A stretch of 64,000 nucleotides of DNA, taken from contig JAYRWE010000007.1 of the NCBI GenBank assembly GCA_041918175.1, forward strand, positions 119,087 to 183,086, read 5' to 3'. The stretch comes from JABWAN01 sp041918175 (GTDB lineage Bacteria; Zhuqueibacterota; Zhuqueibacteria; Zhuqueibacterales; Zhuqueibacteraceae). The notes beneath the pieces were generated by a model. That model saw only the letters and a list, made by a program, of their open reading frames with translations, searched no databases and was not told the DNA's origin. The translations under genes were made by a program, and so were the position numbers. Below, piece after piece: positions 14,144 to 22,852 of the stretch (positions are counted from its first letter, which is position 1; each line of letters begins with the position of its first letter).

Positions 14144-17100
14144 ATGGGTCTTTTAACGAAGTTCTTTGGCAGCAAACACGAGCGCGATATCAAGCGCATT
14201 CGTCCCCTCGTCGACGAGATCAATAAAATTTATGCAACCTTGCGCGACCTCAGTGATGATGATCTGCGCGCGAAGTCCAACGAGATTCGCCAAAAGGTGC
14301 AAACCGCCACGAGCGAAGTTACGGCTGAGATAGCGGCGTTGAATGCGCAACTGCGCGGTGAAGAGCAGCAGGAAGCGGGCAACGGCGCGGAGATAAAATC
14401 CGAGCAGCCTTCTTCTTCCAATGAAGAATTGCGCACGCATCTTGCCGATCTTGAAGACGAAGAGCGCGAAATCATTCGGCAGGTGCTCGATGAAAATCTG
14501 CCCATGGCCTATGCGCTCGTAAAAGAAACCTGTCGCCGGCTTTGCGGCAAGCGGTGGAACGTCGTGGGGCATGAGCTCGAATGGAATATGGTTCCATTTG
14601 ATGTACAGCTCATCGGCGGCACGGTGCTGCATGAAGGCAAGATTTCCGAAATGGCCACAGGTGAAGGCAAAACGCTCGTGGCGACCATGCCGCTTTATCT
14701 CAACGCGCTCGCGGGCAAAGGCGTGCACCTCGTCACGGTGAATGATTATCTCGCGCGCCGCGATTGTGAATGGATGGGAAAAATTTTCGAGTTTCTCGGC
14801 TTGCGCCCTGCGTTCATCACCAACGACATGAATCCCTCGCAACGGCGCGAGGCTTATGCCGCGGATATTACCTACGGCACGAACAACGAATTCGGTTTCG
14901 ATTATCTGCGCGACAACATGTCCGTGCGTTTGGAAGATCAGGTGCAGCGCGGCCATTACTTCGCCATCATTGACGAGGTTGATTCCGTGCTCGTCGATGA
15001 AGCGCGCACGCCACTTATCATCTCCGGCCCGGTCGAGCAAAATATCGAGCAATATGCCGCAATGAAGCCGCGCGTCGAGCGGCTCGTGCAGGCGCAAGGC
15101 CAGCTTGTGAGCCAGCTCGTGGCCGAGGCGGAGAAAGATATGGAGGCAGGCAAAGAGTATGATGCGGGCATTAAGTTTTTAAAAGCAGAGCGCGGCGCGC
15201 CCAAAAACAAACGCTTTGTGAAAGCGCTGCAAGAAGTCGGCGTTAAGAAACTAATCCGGCAAGTGGAAAGCGACTATCTCCGCGACAAAAAGATGCACGA
15301 GCTGGATGAAGAGTTGTACTATGCTCTCGACGAGAAACATCACACCATCGATCTCACCGACAAAGGCCGCGAGTATCTCTCCCCTAACGATCCCGACATG
15401 TTCACGCTGCCGGACATCGGCGAAAAAATCCACGAAATCAACACCGATGAAGCGTTGAGCGTGACCGAGAAAGAAGCGCTCAAAGAAAAGCTGACGAAAG
15501 AGTATTCGGCAAAGAGCGACAATGTGCATAGCATTTCGCAATTGCTGCGCGCGTATTCGCTGTATGAACGCGACGTCGAATATGTGGTCGACGGCGGCAA
15601 GGTCATGATCGTGGATGAATTCACCGGCCGCTTGATGCCGGGCCGCCGTTATTCCGACGGTTTGCACCAAGCCCTCGAAGCGAAAGAGAATGTGAAGGTC
15701 GAAGGCGAAACGCAAACGCTCGCGACGATCACGCTGCAAAATTATTTTCGCATGTATCACAAACTCGCGGGCATGACGGGCACCGCGGAGACCGAGGCTT
15801 CGGAGTTTTGGGAAATTTATAAGCTGGATGTCGTGGTCATTCCGACGAACGAGCCGGCGCGCCGCATGGATTATGAAGATCAAATCTTTCGCACGCGGCG
15901 CGAGAAATACAATGCCGTGATCGATGAAATTGCGGCCCTGCACGAAAAGAAACGTCCGGTGCTCGTGGGCACGATCAGCGTGGAGGTTTCCGAAACGCTG
16001 TCGCGCATGCTCAAACGCAAAGGGATCGCGCATCAAGTACTCAATGCGAAATATCATCAACAAGAGGCGGAGATTGTTTCGCGTGCGGGCCAACCAGGCG
16101 CGGTGACGATTGCGACGAATATGGCCGGTCGCGGCACGGATATTAAACTCGGCAAAGGCGTGGTGCTCGCGCCCGAGGGGCATCAATGCGCGCTGAAACT
16201 GAATTCGAAAAATCCGCAGCCTATTTGTCCGTTGCTCAATGAATATAAATGTCATGAGAACGCGCCGTGCGGCTTGCACATTATCGGCACGGAGCGGCAC
16301 GAGGCGCGGCGCATTGATCGGCAATTGCGCGGCCGTTCGGGACGGCAAGGCGATCCGGGCTCTTCGCGTTTTTATCTCTCGCTTGAAGATGATTTGATGC
16401 GGCTCTTTGGCTCGGATCGCATCGCGAGTGTGATGGATCGTTTGGGTGTGGAAGAAGGCGAAGTCATCACGCATCGTATGGTGACGAAGTCCATCGAGCG
16501 CGCGCAGAAAAGAGTCGAAGGCCACAACTTTCAAATCCGCAAACATCTGCTCGAATATGACAACGTGATGAATCAACAGCGTGAGGTCGTTTATGATCGC
16601 CGCAGCAATGCTCTGCGCGGCGAAAACCTGCGCGAAGAAATCATCACAATGATTAAAACCTATGTTGAAGAAAAAGTCAACTTGCACGTAGCCGGCAAGC
16701 ATGTTGATGATTGGGATTTGGAAAGCTTGCAGATTGTATTGCAGCGCCAATTTTTGATCGGCATTCCTTCGGAGCTGTTGAAGAGCACAACGGTGCAAGC
16801 GGACGCTTTGCAAGAAAGCTTAGTAACGCTGGCACTGCAAACTTACGAGAACAAAGAGCGGCAGCTTACGCCAAAGCTCATGCGTCAAATCGAACGCTTT
16901 GCCATGCTGCGTGTGATCGACGACCGCTGGCGCGCGCATTTGTATGAGATGGATCAAATGAAGGAGGGCATCGGCCTGCGCGCATACGGCCAAAAAGATC
17001 CTCTGCTCGAATACAAAGGCGAAGGCTTTCGCATGTTCAAAGAGATGTTGGGCATGATCGACGAGCAGGCGCTCGAATTTATTTTCAAAGCGCACGTCAC

Positions 17101-17335
17101 AATGGAGCCGCAGCAGCCGGTGCGTCGCCGTGCGCCTTCACAATTGAGCGCGGTGCATCAATCCACCGAAGGCATGGGCTATATCGGCTCGAGCAAAGCG
17201 CCGAACGCGCCTGCGCCGCCGAAGCCGGGCAAGCCGCAACCGATTGTGCTCGAACAAAAAGTCGGGCGCAACGATCCGTGTCCGTGCGGCAGCGGGAAGA
17301 AGTATAAGAAGTGCCATGGCGCGGAAATGGCGTGA
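14144..17335 (+). CDS. secA: preprotein translocase ATPase SecA
   Basis: The protein has 1063 residues, longer than the E. coli 901. It drives Sec-dependent export and would serve the many signal-peptide proteins in this window. Motifs are ATGEGKT (Walker A, about 178-184), DEVDSVLVDEARTPLIISGP, GRGTDIKLG, and SGRQGDPGSSRFYLSLEDDLMRLF. The C-terminus ends in a zinc-binding SEC-C motif CPCGSGKKYKKCH (C1046, C1048, C1057). Two insertions stand out: an acidic stretch at about 70-110, and a segment near 680-710 with C682, C695, C703 and C709 just before HIIGTERHEARR. I recall similar cysteine inserts in FCB-group SecA proteins. Start ATG 14144 gives the standard N-terminus with few leader residues. 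Confidence 0.97.
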   Translation: MGLLTKFFGSKHERDIKRIRPLVDEINKIYATLRDLSDDDLRAKSNEIRQKVQTATSEVTAEIAALNAQLRGEEQQEAGNGAEIKSEQPSSSNEELRTHLADLEDEEREIIRQVLDENLPMAYALVKETCRRLCGKRWNVVGHELEWNMVPFDVQLIGGTVLHEGKISEMATGEGKTLVATMPLYLNALAGKGVHLVTVNDYLARRDCEWMGKIFEFLGLRPAFITNDMNPSQRREAYAADITYGTNNEFGFDYLRDNMSVRLEDQVQRGHYFAIIDEVDSVLVDEARTPLIISGPVEQNIEQYAAMKPRVERLVQAQGQLVSQLVAEAEKDMEAGKEYDAGIKFLKAERGAPKNKRFVKALQEVGVKKLIRQVESDYLRDKKMHELDEELYYALDEKHHTIDLTDKGREYLSPNDPDMFTLPDIGEKIHEINTDEALSVTEKEALKEKLTKEYSAKSDNVHSISQLLRAYSLYERDVEYVVDGGKVMIVDEFTGRLMPGRRYSDGLHQALEAKENVKVEGETQTLATITLQNYFRMYHKLAGMTGTAETEASEFWEIYKLDVVVIPTNEPARRMDYEDQIFRTRREKYNAVIDEIAALHEKKRPVLVGTISVEVSETLSRMLKRKGIAHQVLNAKYHQQEAEIVSRAGQPGAVTIATNMAGRGTDIKLGKGVVLAPEGHQCALKLNSKNPQPICPLLNEYKCHENAPCGLHIIGTERHEARRIDRQLRGRSGRQGDPGSSRFYLSLEDDLMRLFGSDRIASVMDRLGVEEGEVITHRMVTKSIERAQKRVEGHNFQIRKHLLEYDNVMNQQREVVYDRRSNALRGENLREEIITMIKTYVEEKVNLHVAGKHVDDWDLESLQIVLQRQFLIGIPSELLKSTTVQADALQESLVTLALQTYENKERQLTPKLMRQIERFAMLRVIDDRWRAHLYEMDQMKEGIGLRAYGQKDPLLEYKGEGFRMFKEMLGMIDEQALEFIFKAHVTMEPQQPVRRRAPSQLSAVHQSTEGMGYIGSSKAPNAPAPPKPGKPQPIVLEQKVGRNDPCPCGSGKKYKKCHGAEMA

Positions 17336-17341
17336 TGAGAG

Positions 17342-17514
17342 ATGAAGTTGCCGAATCGGAAAAAGGCTTATATTCCGCCATCGAAACTGATAGATTATTT
17401 GCTTTCTGAAACCCATATCGTCGGTCGAGGGAAAGCGAAATTCTTTCGAATGTTTGGATTATTGATAAAGGACAAGAACGCCCGCGTTTTGTAACGGCAA
17501 TTTCCTATGAGTGA
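17342..17514 (+). pseudogene. decayed DUF6883-type gene with internal deletion
   Basis: ATG 17342 opens MKLPNRKKAYIPPSKLIDYLLSETH...VGRGKAKFFR, which matches the N-terminus I know from DUF6883 proteins (about 110 residues). That frame then runs into unrelated residues and stops at 17492-17494. In a shifted frame, the sequence just after KFFR reads NVWIIDKGQERPRFVTAISYE and stops at 17512-17514; this is the expected C-terminal segment of the same family. The central 45-55 residues are therefore missing and the two ends are out of frame. The neighbouring DUF4926 gene, its usual partner, is intact. Confidence 0.7.
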
Positions 17515-17528
17515 AAAAGGAGATAGCT

Positions 17529-17765
17529 ATGATTCAGGAATTAGAGATTGTCGCGCTAACCCACGACGTTATGGATTATCGCCTCAAAGAAGGCGATGTC
17601 GGCACGGTCGTTCATTGTTACGATGACGGCCTCGGTTTTGAAGTCGAGTTTGTTACAGCGGAGGGCAAGACCGTCGCGGTGTTAACTTTGACGACAGCCG
17701 ATATTCGGCCAATCAACCGTGCGGAAATTTTGCACGTTCGCGATGTTGAGCCGGTTTTAGCCTGA
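17529..17765 (+). CDS. DUF4926 domain protein
   Basis: The protein has 78 residues from ATG 17529; AAAGGAGA lies just upstream. The core ALTHDVMDYRLKEGDVGTVVHCYD, then GFEVEFVTAEGKTVAVLTL, matches DUF4926, a small SH3-like beta-barrel family. DUF4926 genes are commonly placed directly after DUF6883 genes, an arrangement suggesting toxin/immunity or toxin/antitoxin pairs. Here the DUF6883 partner is broken, so this protein may be an orphan antidote kept as protection, or the pair may simply be decaying. The function is not established experimentally as far as I know. Confidence 0.75.
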   Translation: MIQELEIVALTHDVMDYRLKEGDVGTVVHCYDDGLGFEVEFVTAEGKTVAVLTLTTADIRPINRAEILHVRDVEPVLA

Positions 17766-17793
17766 GATCATTGCAAGCGCGAAGAGAAGACAA

Positions 17794-18210
17794 ATGCCCG
17801 AAAGAGATATTTTTCACGATGCCGTCAAAAACGCCCTCGTCAAAGAGGGTTGGACGATTACGAATGATCCGCTCTTTATTCAATTCGGCGGCGTTGACAT
17901 GTACGTTGACCTCGGCGCGGAGAAAGTATTGGCAGCGGAAAAGGACGGGCGCAAGATTGCCGTGGAAATCAAAAGCTTTCTCGGCGCTTCGATCATTTCC
18001 GAGTTTCACACGGCCCTGGGACAGCTTTTGAATTATCGTATAGCTTTGAAGGCGCAAAATCCGGAGCACATGTTGTATTTGGCCGTGCCGCTTGATGTGT
18101 ACGAATCATTTTTCACATTGGTCTTTGGACAGGCGGCAATTCAAACTTACCAACTCAAGCTCATCGTTTATGATGAAACGAGAGAGGTGATTACAAAATG
18201 GCTAAACTAG
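17794..18210 (+). CDS. xisH: XisH-family protein (PD-(D/E)xK-type)
   Basis: The protein has 138 residues. MPERDIFHDAVKNALVKEGWTITNDP and the IAVEIKSFLG, then FHTALGQLLNYR segments identify the XisH family, named from control of fdxN-element excision in cyanobacteria. The fold has a PD-(D/E)xK nuclease arrangement with D39 in DMYVDLGAEK and E58-x-K60. Most XisH/XisI pairs lie far from any fdxN element, and a selfish or defence-type role is often suspected. It overlaps xisI by 13 bases. No excision-element borders are visible around it in this window. Confidence 0.88.
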   Translation: MPERDIFHDAVKNALVKEGWTITNDPLFIQFGGVDMYVDLGAEKVLAAEKDGRKIAVEIKSFLGASIISEFHTALGQLLNYRIALKAQNPEHMLYLAVPLDVYESFFTLVFGQAAIQTYQLKLIVYDETREVITKWLN

Positions 18211-18533
18211 AACAGTATCGCGCCTACGTTCAAAAACTGATCAAAGAATACGGCGCATACAAGCCTTCCTTCGGAGACGTCGAGGTCGAAACGGTTTTTG
18301 ATACCGAACGCGATCACTATGAATTAATCAACGTCGGCTGGCACGAACATCGACGCATTCGCGGGGCCGTGCTGCACATTGATATCAAGAATGGAAAAAT
18401 TTGGATACAGCACGACGGCACGGAGCGCGGCGTGGCCAACGACTTGGTCGAATGGGGCGTGCCCAAAGAGGACATCGTGCTCGCTTTTCACGCGCCATAC
18501 CGTCGCCAGTTCACGGGCTATGCCGTGAGTTGA
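18198..18533 (+). CDS. xisI: XisI-family protein
   Basis: The protein has 111 residues. Its typical segments are MAKLEQYRAYVQKLIKEY at the N-terminus, FDTERDHYELINVGWHE, RIRGAVLHIDIKNGKIWIQHDGTE and GVANDLVEWGVPKEDIVLAFH. These define the XisI family, the invariable partner of XisH. It is thought to bind and control XisH. The start lies inside the xisH reading frame, giving coupled translation. A hairpin with a T run directly follows (18563-18602), so the unit appears to end here as a two-gene transcript, possibly including the DUF4926 gene upstream. Confidence 0.9.
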   Translation: MAKLEQYRAYVQKLIKEYGAYKPSFGDVEVETVFDTERDHYELINVGWHEHRRIRGAVLHIDIKNGKIWIQHDGTERGVANDLVEWGVPKEDIVLAFHAPYRRQFTGYAVS

Positions 18534-18562
18534 AAACGGCGCCATGATCACGGTATTATTGC

Positions 18563-18602
18563 AAAGGCAAGATGGATAAGAAAAATCGTCTTGCCTTTTT
18601 TA
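18563..18602 (+). terminator. rho-independent terminator after xisI
   Basis: The stem arms AAAGGCAAGA (18563-18572) and TCTTGCCTTT (18589-18598) are perfect complements, with a 16-base loop and a T run to about 18601. The position 30 bases after the xisI stop fits transcript end. Confidence 0.85.
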
Positions 18603-18621
18603 TATGAGAAAGGAGTCAGAG

Positions 18622-19092
18622 ATGCAAGAGCTGCAACATTATCGTCGCTTGTTCCAATACGATGCCTGGGCCAACCGCGAGGTCATTGCCAATTTAAAGA
18701 AGAGTGAAAAACCGCCCGCGCGTGCGCTCAAGTTTTTGGGACATATCATTGCCGCTGAGTTTGTATGGTTGGAGCGCATCACGGGCGAGGCGCAAAGCTT
18801 AGCCGTGTGGCCCGAGTTTTCTCTAGCGCAATGTGGGACTTATCTTGAGGAGATCATTCAGAAATGGCGCGCATATTTCGCCACGCTTACAGCGGAGGGG
18901 TTGCGGCAGCCGATCGCTTACACCAACACCAAAGGCGAAACCTTTCGCACGCCGGTGGAGGAGATTCTGATGCACGTCGTCATGCACGCTGCCTATCATC
19001 GCGGGCAAATTGCGTTGGAAACCAGAGGTGCGGGGCAAGCGCCGGCTTACACCGATTTTGTGCACGCAGCACGTTCGGGATTTTTGGAATGA
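18622..19092 (+). CDS. DinB-family protein
   Basis: The protein has 156 residues from ATG 18622, with AAGGAG about 8 bases upstream; an earlier in-frame ATG at 18604 is less likely. It is a four-helix DinB/YfiT-like metal-binding protein. YDAWANREVIANL near the N-terminus, the histidine in KFLGHIIAAEFVWLERI, and the late HVVMHAAYHRGQIA pair supply the three-histidine metal site. Members serve as thiol-dependent transferases (mycothiol or bacillithiol type) or stress proteins. The specific substrate is unknown. It stands alone after the xisI terminator. Confidence 0.85.
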   Translation: MQELQHYRRLFQYDAWANREVIANLKKSEKPPARALKFLGHIIAAEFVWLERITGEAQSLAVWPEFSLAQCGTYLEEIIQKWRAYFATLTAEGLRQPIAYTNTKGETFRTPVEEILMHVVMHAAYHRGQIALETRGAGQAPAYTDFVHAARSGFLE

Positions 19093-19174
19093 GATAAGAA
19101 TGATGCTGGCAGGCGCATTTAAGCTGCTGCCGCAAAAGGGGAATTTGAAACAGAGCTGCTAATCACGGTTGGGG

Positions 19175-19735
19175 TCAATATAATCTCTGCAACACTTGCG
19201 GTGCGCTTAACGCAAGCAAGAGCATCACAAGTATGATTTTTCTTTCCCAGCGCGGCGCTGTTTTAACCTGCCGATCGTAAACCCACCAACATGCTAGCAC
19301 AAACAACAGTTCAAACAATAAACCTGCATACGGAAATAACTCTGCCAGGCCTAAGCCAAATTTGACTGCCGGGCCGAAATTCGCAAAAGGCAAAAGCGGC
19401 GCGGACATGAGCCAATCTAAAGTCCAATGTGAGAATACGGCAATGCTCAAAGGCACGGCCCAGTGGCGTTCATGCTCCGCGCGCACGAAGAGCAAGTATA
19501 CGAGCAGCGCCGACATTGCCGCCCAAAACAAAGAATGCGAATACGGGACGTCATACAAATCAATTCGAACGACGCCCGCAAGCGTGAGATAAAGCCGAAA
19601 GTGCTCCACGCCGCGTGCCGTTAAAATAAGCCACACTGCATCGCACAAATTCGTCGCCAGCAGCAATGCCCACATGGGCACTGTGCGATAGCGCGCTTTG
19701 AGCGCAAACGCGAAAGCAAAATGACCGGCAAACAT
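19175..19735 (-). CDS. integral membrane protein (metal-dependent hydrolase/YdjM-like)
   Basis: The protein has 186 residues with about five hydrophobic segments. Histidines sit in or near membrane positions: AGHFAFAFALK (start), DVPYSHSLFWA (about 62-72) and FSHWTLDWL (about 101-109). The H...SHSL...SH..LD pattern resembles the YdjM/DUF457 group of membrane-bound putative metal-dependent hydrolases. Its start codon shares one base with the stop of the small upstream ORF (TAATG), indicating coupled translation. Function and substrate are unknown. Confidence 0.65.
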   Translation of the reverse strand: MFAGHFAFAFALKARYRTVPMWALLLATNLCDAVWLILTARGVEHFRLYLTLAGVVRIDLYDVPYSHSLFWAAMSALLVYLLFVRAEHERHWAVPLSIAVFSHWTLDWLMSAPLLPFANFGPAVKFGLGLAELFPYAGLLFELLFVLACWWVYDRQVKTAPRWERKIILVMLLLALSAPQVLQRLY

Positions 19736-19842
19736 TATTTACGCTCGCGTTGGTGAAGGCGATGCTCGAGCCAACAGAAGAATGCACTCAATAAGACGAG
19801 GCTCAATGCATAGAAGATGAGAAATTTGGTTTCAGGCGTCAT
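19735..19842 (-). CDS. 35-residue membrane peptide coupled to the next gene
   Basis: ATG at 19842 (minus strand) opens MTPETKFLIFYALSLVLLSAFF... ending in a charged, His/Arg-rich tail (WLEHRLHQRERK). Residues 6-25 form one membrane span, with the positively charged end expected in the cytoplasm. Its TAA overlaps the ATG of the membrane protein by one base, the strongest argument that it is real. It is too short for usual gene callers. Function unknown; a small subunit of the downstream membrane protein is possible. Confidence 0.55.
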   Translation of the reverse strand: MTPETKFLIFYALSLVLLSAFFCWLEHRLHQRERK

Positions 19843-19858
19843 CGCTGATTGCCTCATA

Positions 19859-20779
19859 TTAAAATCGAAACGCTTTGGCAATACCCACGCTCACGCCCCA
19901 GTCGCCTTCGTTCTGTGTTAGGCCGTGCGCGATTGCGGCTTCTAGTTTGAATACGCCGAGCGCATGTGAAAAGCCCGCGCGCGCCGTGCCGCGAGCCTCC
20001 GTGCCCAGCGGAATAATATTGCGCGTGTTGAAATAGCCGTTCAATTCAAACGCCAAATTGGTTTTTCTTCCCGCCTGAATGCTCATACCTAGTCCATAGC
20101 TCAACACATCGTTTTGCACATCTAACTCGCGCGGCGCACTGAGAATGCCGATGCCGATATCGCCAAACAGAAGCAGCGTATGCGTTCGATGCGAGGCGAG
20201 CACCGCAAGATAAATGTCCGTCGTGTTTGGGCCAATGCCTTTGCTTTGGGTGGTGTTGGGCAGTTTGGTTTCCGCGCGAAAGCCGAGCGCGGTTCGGTTT
20301 TGTTTGTCGGAAACAAGACGAATGATCGTTGCAACGGAGAAGTCGCCGGCATCGCGTGTTGTTCCGGCAGCGGGAAAATCGGCGAGCGGGGATGATGCAG
20401 CCGCAGCAATGCGGAGTTGTTGTTGCACCGCGCCGCGCACTTGCAACGTGACATTATGCGCAACGCCGAAATCAAAGCGGAGATAAGACCAACGCTGCAA
20501 CGTGCCCGTAAGCCCGGAAAGCGGCGCATGCCAATGCGCGCGCGTTTCGAAGCTAGCGCCTGCGGAAATCATGCGCGAAGTTGTGAGCCAAAGATGCGGA
20601 GTTGCGAGGAAGAGAGGCGCAGTTGGAGTGTTCATGCCGTGATTGTGCGCGGCGACGGGCGTCGATGTGTGCTCGCGTGAGGCTTGTGCAAATAAAGAAA
20701 CCCATGCAACAGTGCATAGCGCCCAAATGCTCTTGGTGAAAAGATATGGAAGATGATTGCGAAATGGCATCGCGCGCAA
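19859..20779 (-). CDS. putative outer-membrane beta-barrel protein
   Basis: The protein has 306 residues. The N-terminal hydrophobic stretch IWALCTVAWVSLFAQA is a likely signal peptide ending near residue 33. A His-rich linker follows and then alternating strand-like segments (LTTSRMISAGASFETRAHW, LQRWSYLRFDFGVAHNVTLQVR, YLAVLASHRTHTLLLFGDIG). It ends in phenylalanine (GIAKAFRF), as outer-membrane barrels do. I do not recognise a family; it might be a small porin-like or transport-associated barrel. It ends 16 bases upstream of the small membrane ORF on the same strand, so the three may be cotranscribed. Confidence 0.55.
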   Translation of the reverse strand: MRAMPFRNHLPYLFTKSIWALCTVAWVSLFAQASREHTSTPVAAHNHGMNTPTAPLFLATPHLWLTTSRMISAGASFETRAHWHAPLSGLTGTLQRWSYLRFDFGVAHNVTLQVRGAVQQQLRIAAAASSPLADFPAAGTTRDAGDFSVATIIRLVSDKQNRTALGFRAETKLPNTTQSKGIGPNTTDIYLAVLASHRTHTLLLFGDIGIGILSAPRELDVQNDVLSYGLGMSIQAGRKTNLAFELNGYFNTRNIIPLGTEARGTARAGFSHALGVFKLEAAIAHGLTQNEGDWGVSVGIAKAFRF

Positions 20780-20880
20780 GGTGAGGTGGAAGTGATCCGG
20801 TTGCTTGGTTGTGTATAATCGAGACGATCCGCAGAACGTCTCGACGCAAGCAATGTTCTTTGTAAGAGTTTAGTGAAATG

Positions 20881-20980
20881 ATGAAGTCACGCCCGAGCGC
20901 TTTCATCGGGCATCCACAGTCGCTACACATGGATTCCCGCTTAAAGACGCGGGAATGACCGTATGGAGATCATGCCTCTT
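20881..20980. repeat. dispersed palindromic element around ATTCCCGC...GCGGGAAT
   Basis: The core (20931-20956) is ATTCCCGC, an 8-base spacer, GCGGGAAT. With its flanks it is similar, in reverse orientation, to 26733-26815, so it is a dispersed family of at least two copies here. The core resembles the ATTCCC-N8-GGGAAT repeats known from Neisseria (dRS3), probably by convergence or broad distribution. Confidence 0.65.
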
Positions 20981-21007
20981 TTAAACAGCTAAAACTTTAC
21001 TGCTCTT

Positions 21008-22852
21008 TTAATTCGAAGCTGCCGGCTCCCCGTTCATCAAACCCGTGAGTTCCTCCCACTCGACGACTTCCTTTTCAAGTAAGAGTTGCGCCAGCGCTTC
21101 GAGCTTAGCGCGATTGCGCTTGAGCATGCGCAACGTTTCATCGTATGCGTCTTCAACGATCTTGCGCACTTCTTCATCTATCTCGCTCGCAACCTTTTCG
21201 CTGTGCTGCTCGCCGCCAAATTCCGCTTCGAGAAACATGCCGCGTTTTTCGCGCGCGTAATAAAGCGGGCCAAGCTTCGAGCTCATACCGTAGGCCGTGA
21301 CCATGCTGCGCGCGATGGCCGTGCCGCGCTCCAAATCGTTTTGCGCGCCGGTGGAAATTTCATCGAAAATAATTTGTTCAGCCACGCGCCCGCCGAGCAA
21401 CACCTTCAGGCGATTGAGCAATTCCGTGCGCGTCATCAAATAGCGATCTTCCGTGGGCAATTGCAGCGTATAGCCAAGCGCCGCCACACCGCGCGGAATG
21501 ATGCTCACGCGATGCACGCGATCCACACCGGGCAAAAGCACGGCGACAATAGCATGGCCGGCTTCATGATACGCCACGATCTCTTTTTCTTTTTTATTGA
21601 GCACGCGACTCTTCTTTTCCAAACCCGCAATGACGCGGTCGATCGCTTCTTCCAAATCGCGGCGCTCAATGTGTTGCTTGCCGCTGCGCGCGGCGAGCAG
21701 CGCCGCTTCATTGACCACGTTCGCCAAATCCGCGCCGACAAAGCCGGGCGTACGCGCCGCAATCACGCGCAGATCAATCTCCGGCGCAAGCAGCACCTTT
21801 TGCGCATGCACTTTGAGAATCGCCTCGCGGCCGTTGATGTCGGGACGATCCACCACCACTTGCCGATCAAAGCGTCCGGGGCGCAGCAGCGCGAGATCGA
21901 GAATCTCCGGGCGGTTTGTCGCGGCAATAATAATGACGCCATTGTTCGGATCGAAGCCGTCCATTTCCACCAACAATTGATTGAGCGTTTGCTCGCGCTC
22001 ATCATGGCTGGAAAACGGACTCATGCCGCGCGCTTTGCCGAGTGCATCGAGTTCGTCGATGAACACAATCGCCGGCGCTTTTTGCTGCGCTTGATCAAAC
22101 AAATCGCGCACGCGCGCTGCACCCACGCCGACAAACATTTCCACGAAATCCGCGCCGCTCAATGAGAAAAACGGAACCCCGGCCTCGCCCGCCACCGCGC
22201 GCGCGAGCAAAGTCTTTCCCGTTCCCGGCGGCCCCACGAGCAACACGCCTTTGGGAATGCGGCCGCCGAGGCTTTTGAACTTTTCCGGCTGTTTGAGAAA
22301 TTCGACCACCTCGCGCACTTCTTCTACGGCTTCATCCAAACCCGCAACGTCGCGAAACGTAATTTTGATTTTGCCTTCGACATAAATTTTCGCTTTGCTC
22401 TTGCCGATCGACATCAGACCGCCTTGGGGATTCATGCGCCGCGCCGCAAAACTCCAAAACAACATCACGAGCAGAAACGAAAGCATGGCAATGAAGAAAA
22501 TGCTCTGTTGCCACCAATCGCTTTCGGTATCGCCGGAATAAGCGATGTTTGCCGCTTCCAACTCTTTCACTAACTCGGGATCATAAACTCGAACCGTGGC
22601 GAACGAGCGCACACTGTCCGCCGCGGTTTTGTATTGTCCGCGAATTTCCTCCAGCGTCAATACGCAAGAAACAACTTTGCCTTCGCGCAGCATCTTGCGA
22701 AATTCGCTGTAGGCGAGGGGTTGCACTTCCGTTTGGTAGTAAAAACTGCGCAACGCGTAAATGATGATGATCGCAGCGACGAAATACCACAGCGAAGGAT
22801 TAAAACGACCGGGGTTGAAAGTGGAAACTTTACGAGGTTTTTGATTTTCCAT
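21008..22852 (-). CDS. ftsH: ATP-dependent zinc metalloprotease FtsH
   Basis: The protein has 614 residues. Two membrane spans (about 20-36 and 117-136) flank a small periplasmic domain. The AAA+ domain follows, with Walker A GPPGTGKT (207-214), Walker B IVFIDELDALG, and the second region of homology around NRPEILDLALLRPGRFDRQ. The zinc motif HEAGH is at 429-433, with the third ligand expected in the later DISTGAQNDLERGT region. FtsH is a membrane-anchored hexameric protease degrading misassembled membrane proteins and regulatory factors. It stands alone here, divergent from the RNase H-like gene. The C-terminal tail is short, without the long disordered end of some homologues. Confidence 0.97.
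   Translation of the reverse strand: MENQKPRKVSTFNPGRFNPSLWYFVAAIIIIYALRSFYYQTEVQPLAYSEFRKMLREGKVVSCVLTLEEIRGQYKTAADSVRSFATVRVYDPELVKELEAANIAYSGDTESDWWQQSIFFIAMLSFLLVMLFWSFAARRMNPQGGLMSIGKSKAKIYVEGKIKITFRDVAGLDEAVEEVREVVEFLKQPEKFKSLGGRIPKGVLLVGPPGTGKTLLARAVAGEAGVPFFSLSGADFVEMFVGVGAARVRDLFDQAQQKAPAIVFIDELDALGKARGMSPFSSHDEREQTLNQLLVEMDGFDPNNGVIIIAATNRPEILDLALLRPGRFDRQVVVDRPDINGREAILKVHAQKVLLAPEIDLRVIAARTPGFVGADLANVVNEAALLAARSGKQHIERRDLEEAIDRVIAGLEKKSRVLNKKEKEIVAYHEAGHAIVAVLLPGVDRVHRVSIIPRGVAALGYTLQLPTEDRYLMTRTELLNRLKVLLGGRVAEQIIFDEISTGAQNDLERGTAIARSMVTAYGMSSKLGPLYYAREKRGMFLEAEFGGEQHSEKVASEIDEEVRKIVEDAYDETLRMLKRNRAKLEALAQLLLEKEVVEWEELTGLMNGEPAASN

Noticed and set aside
17794..18533. fdxN-like excision element around xisH-xisI
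   Set aside because: No direct repeats flank the pair, there is no recombinase gene and no interrupted gene. Family names alone do not show an excision element.
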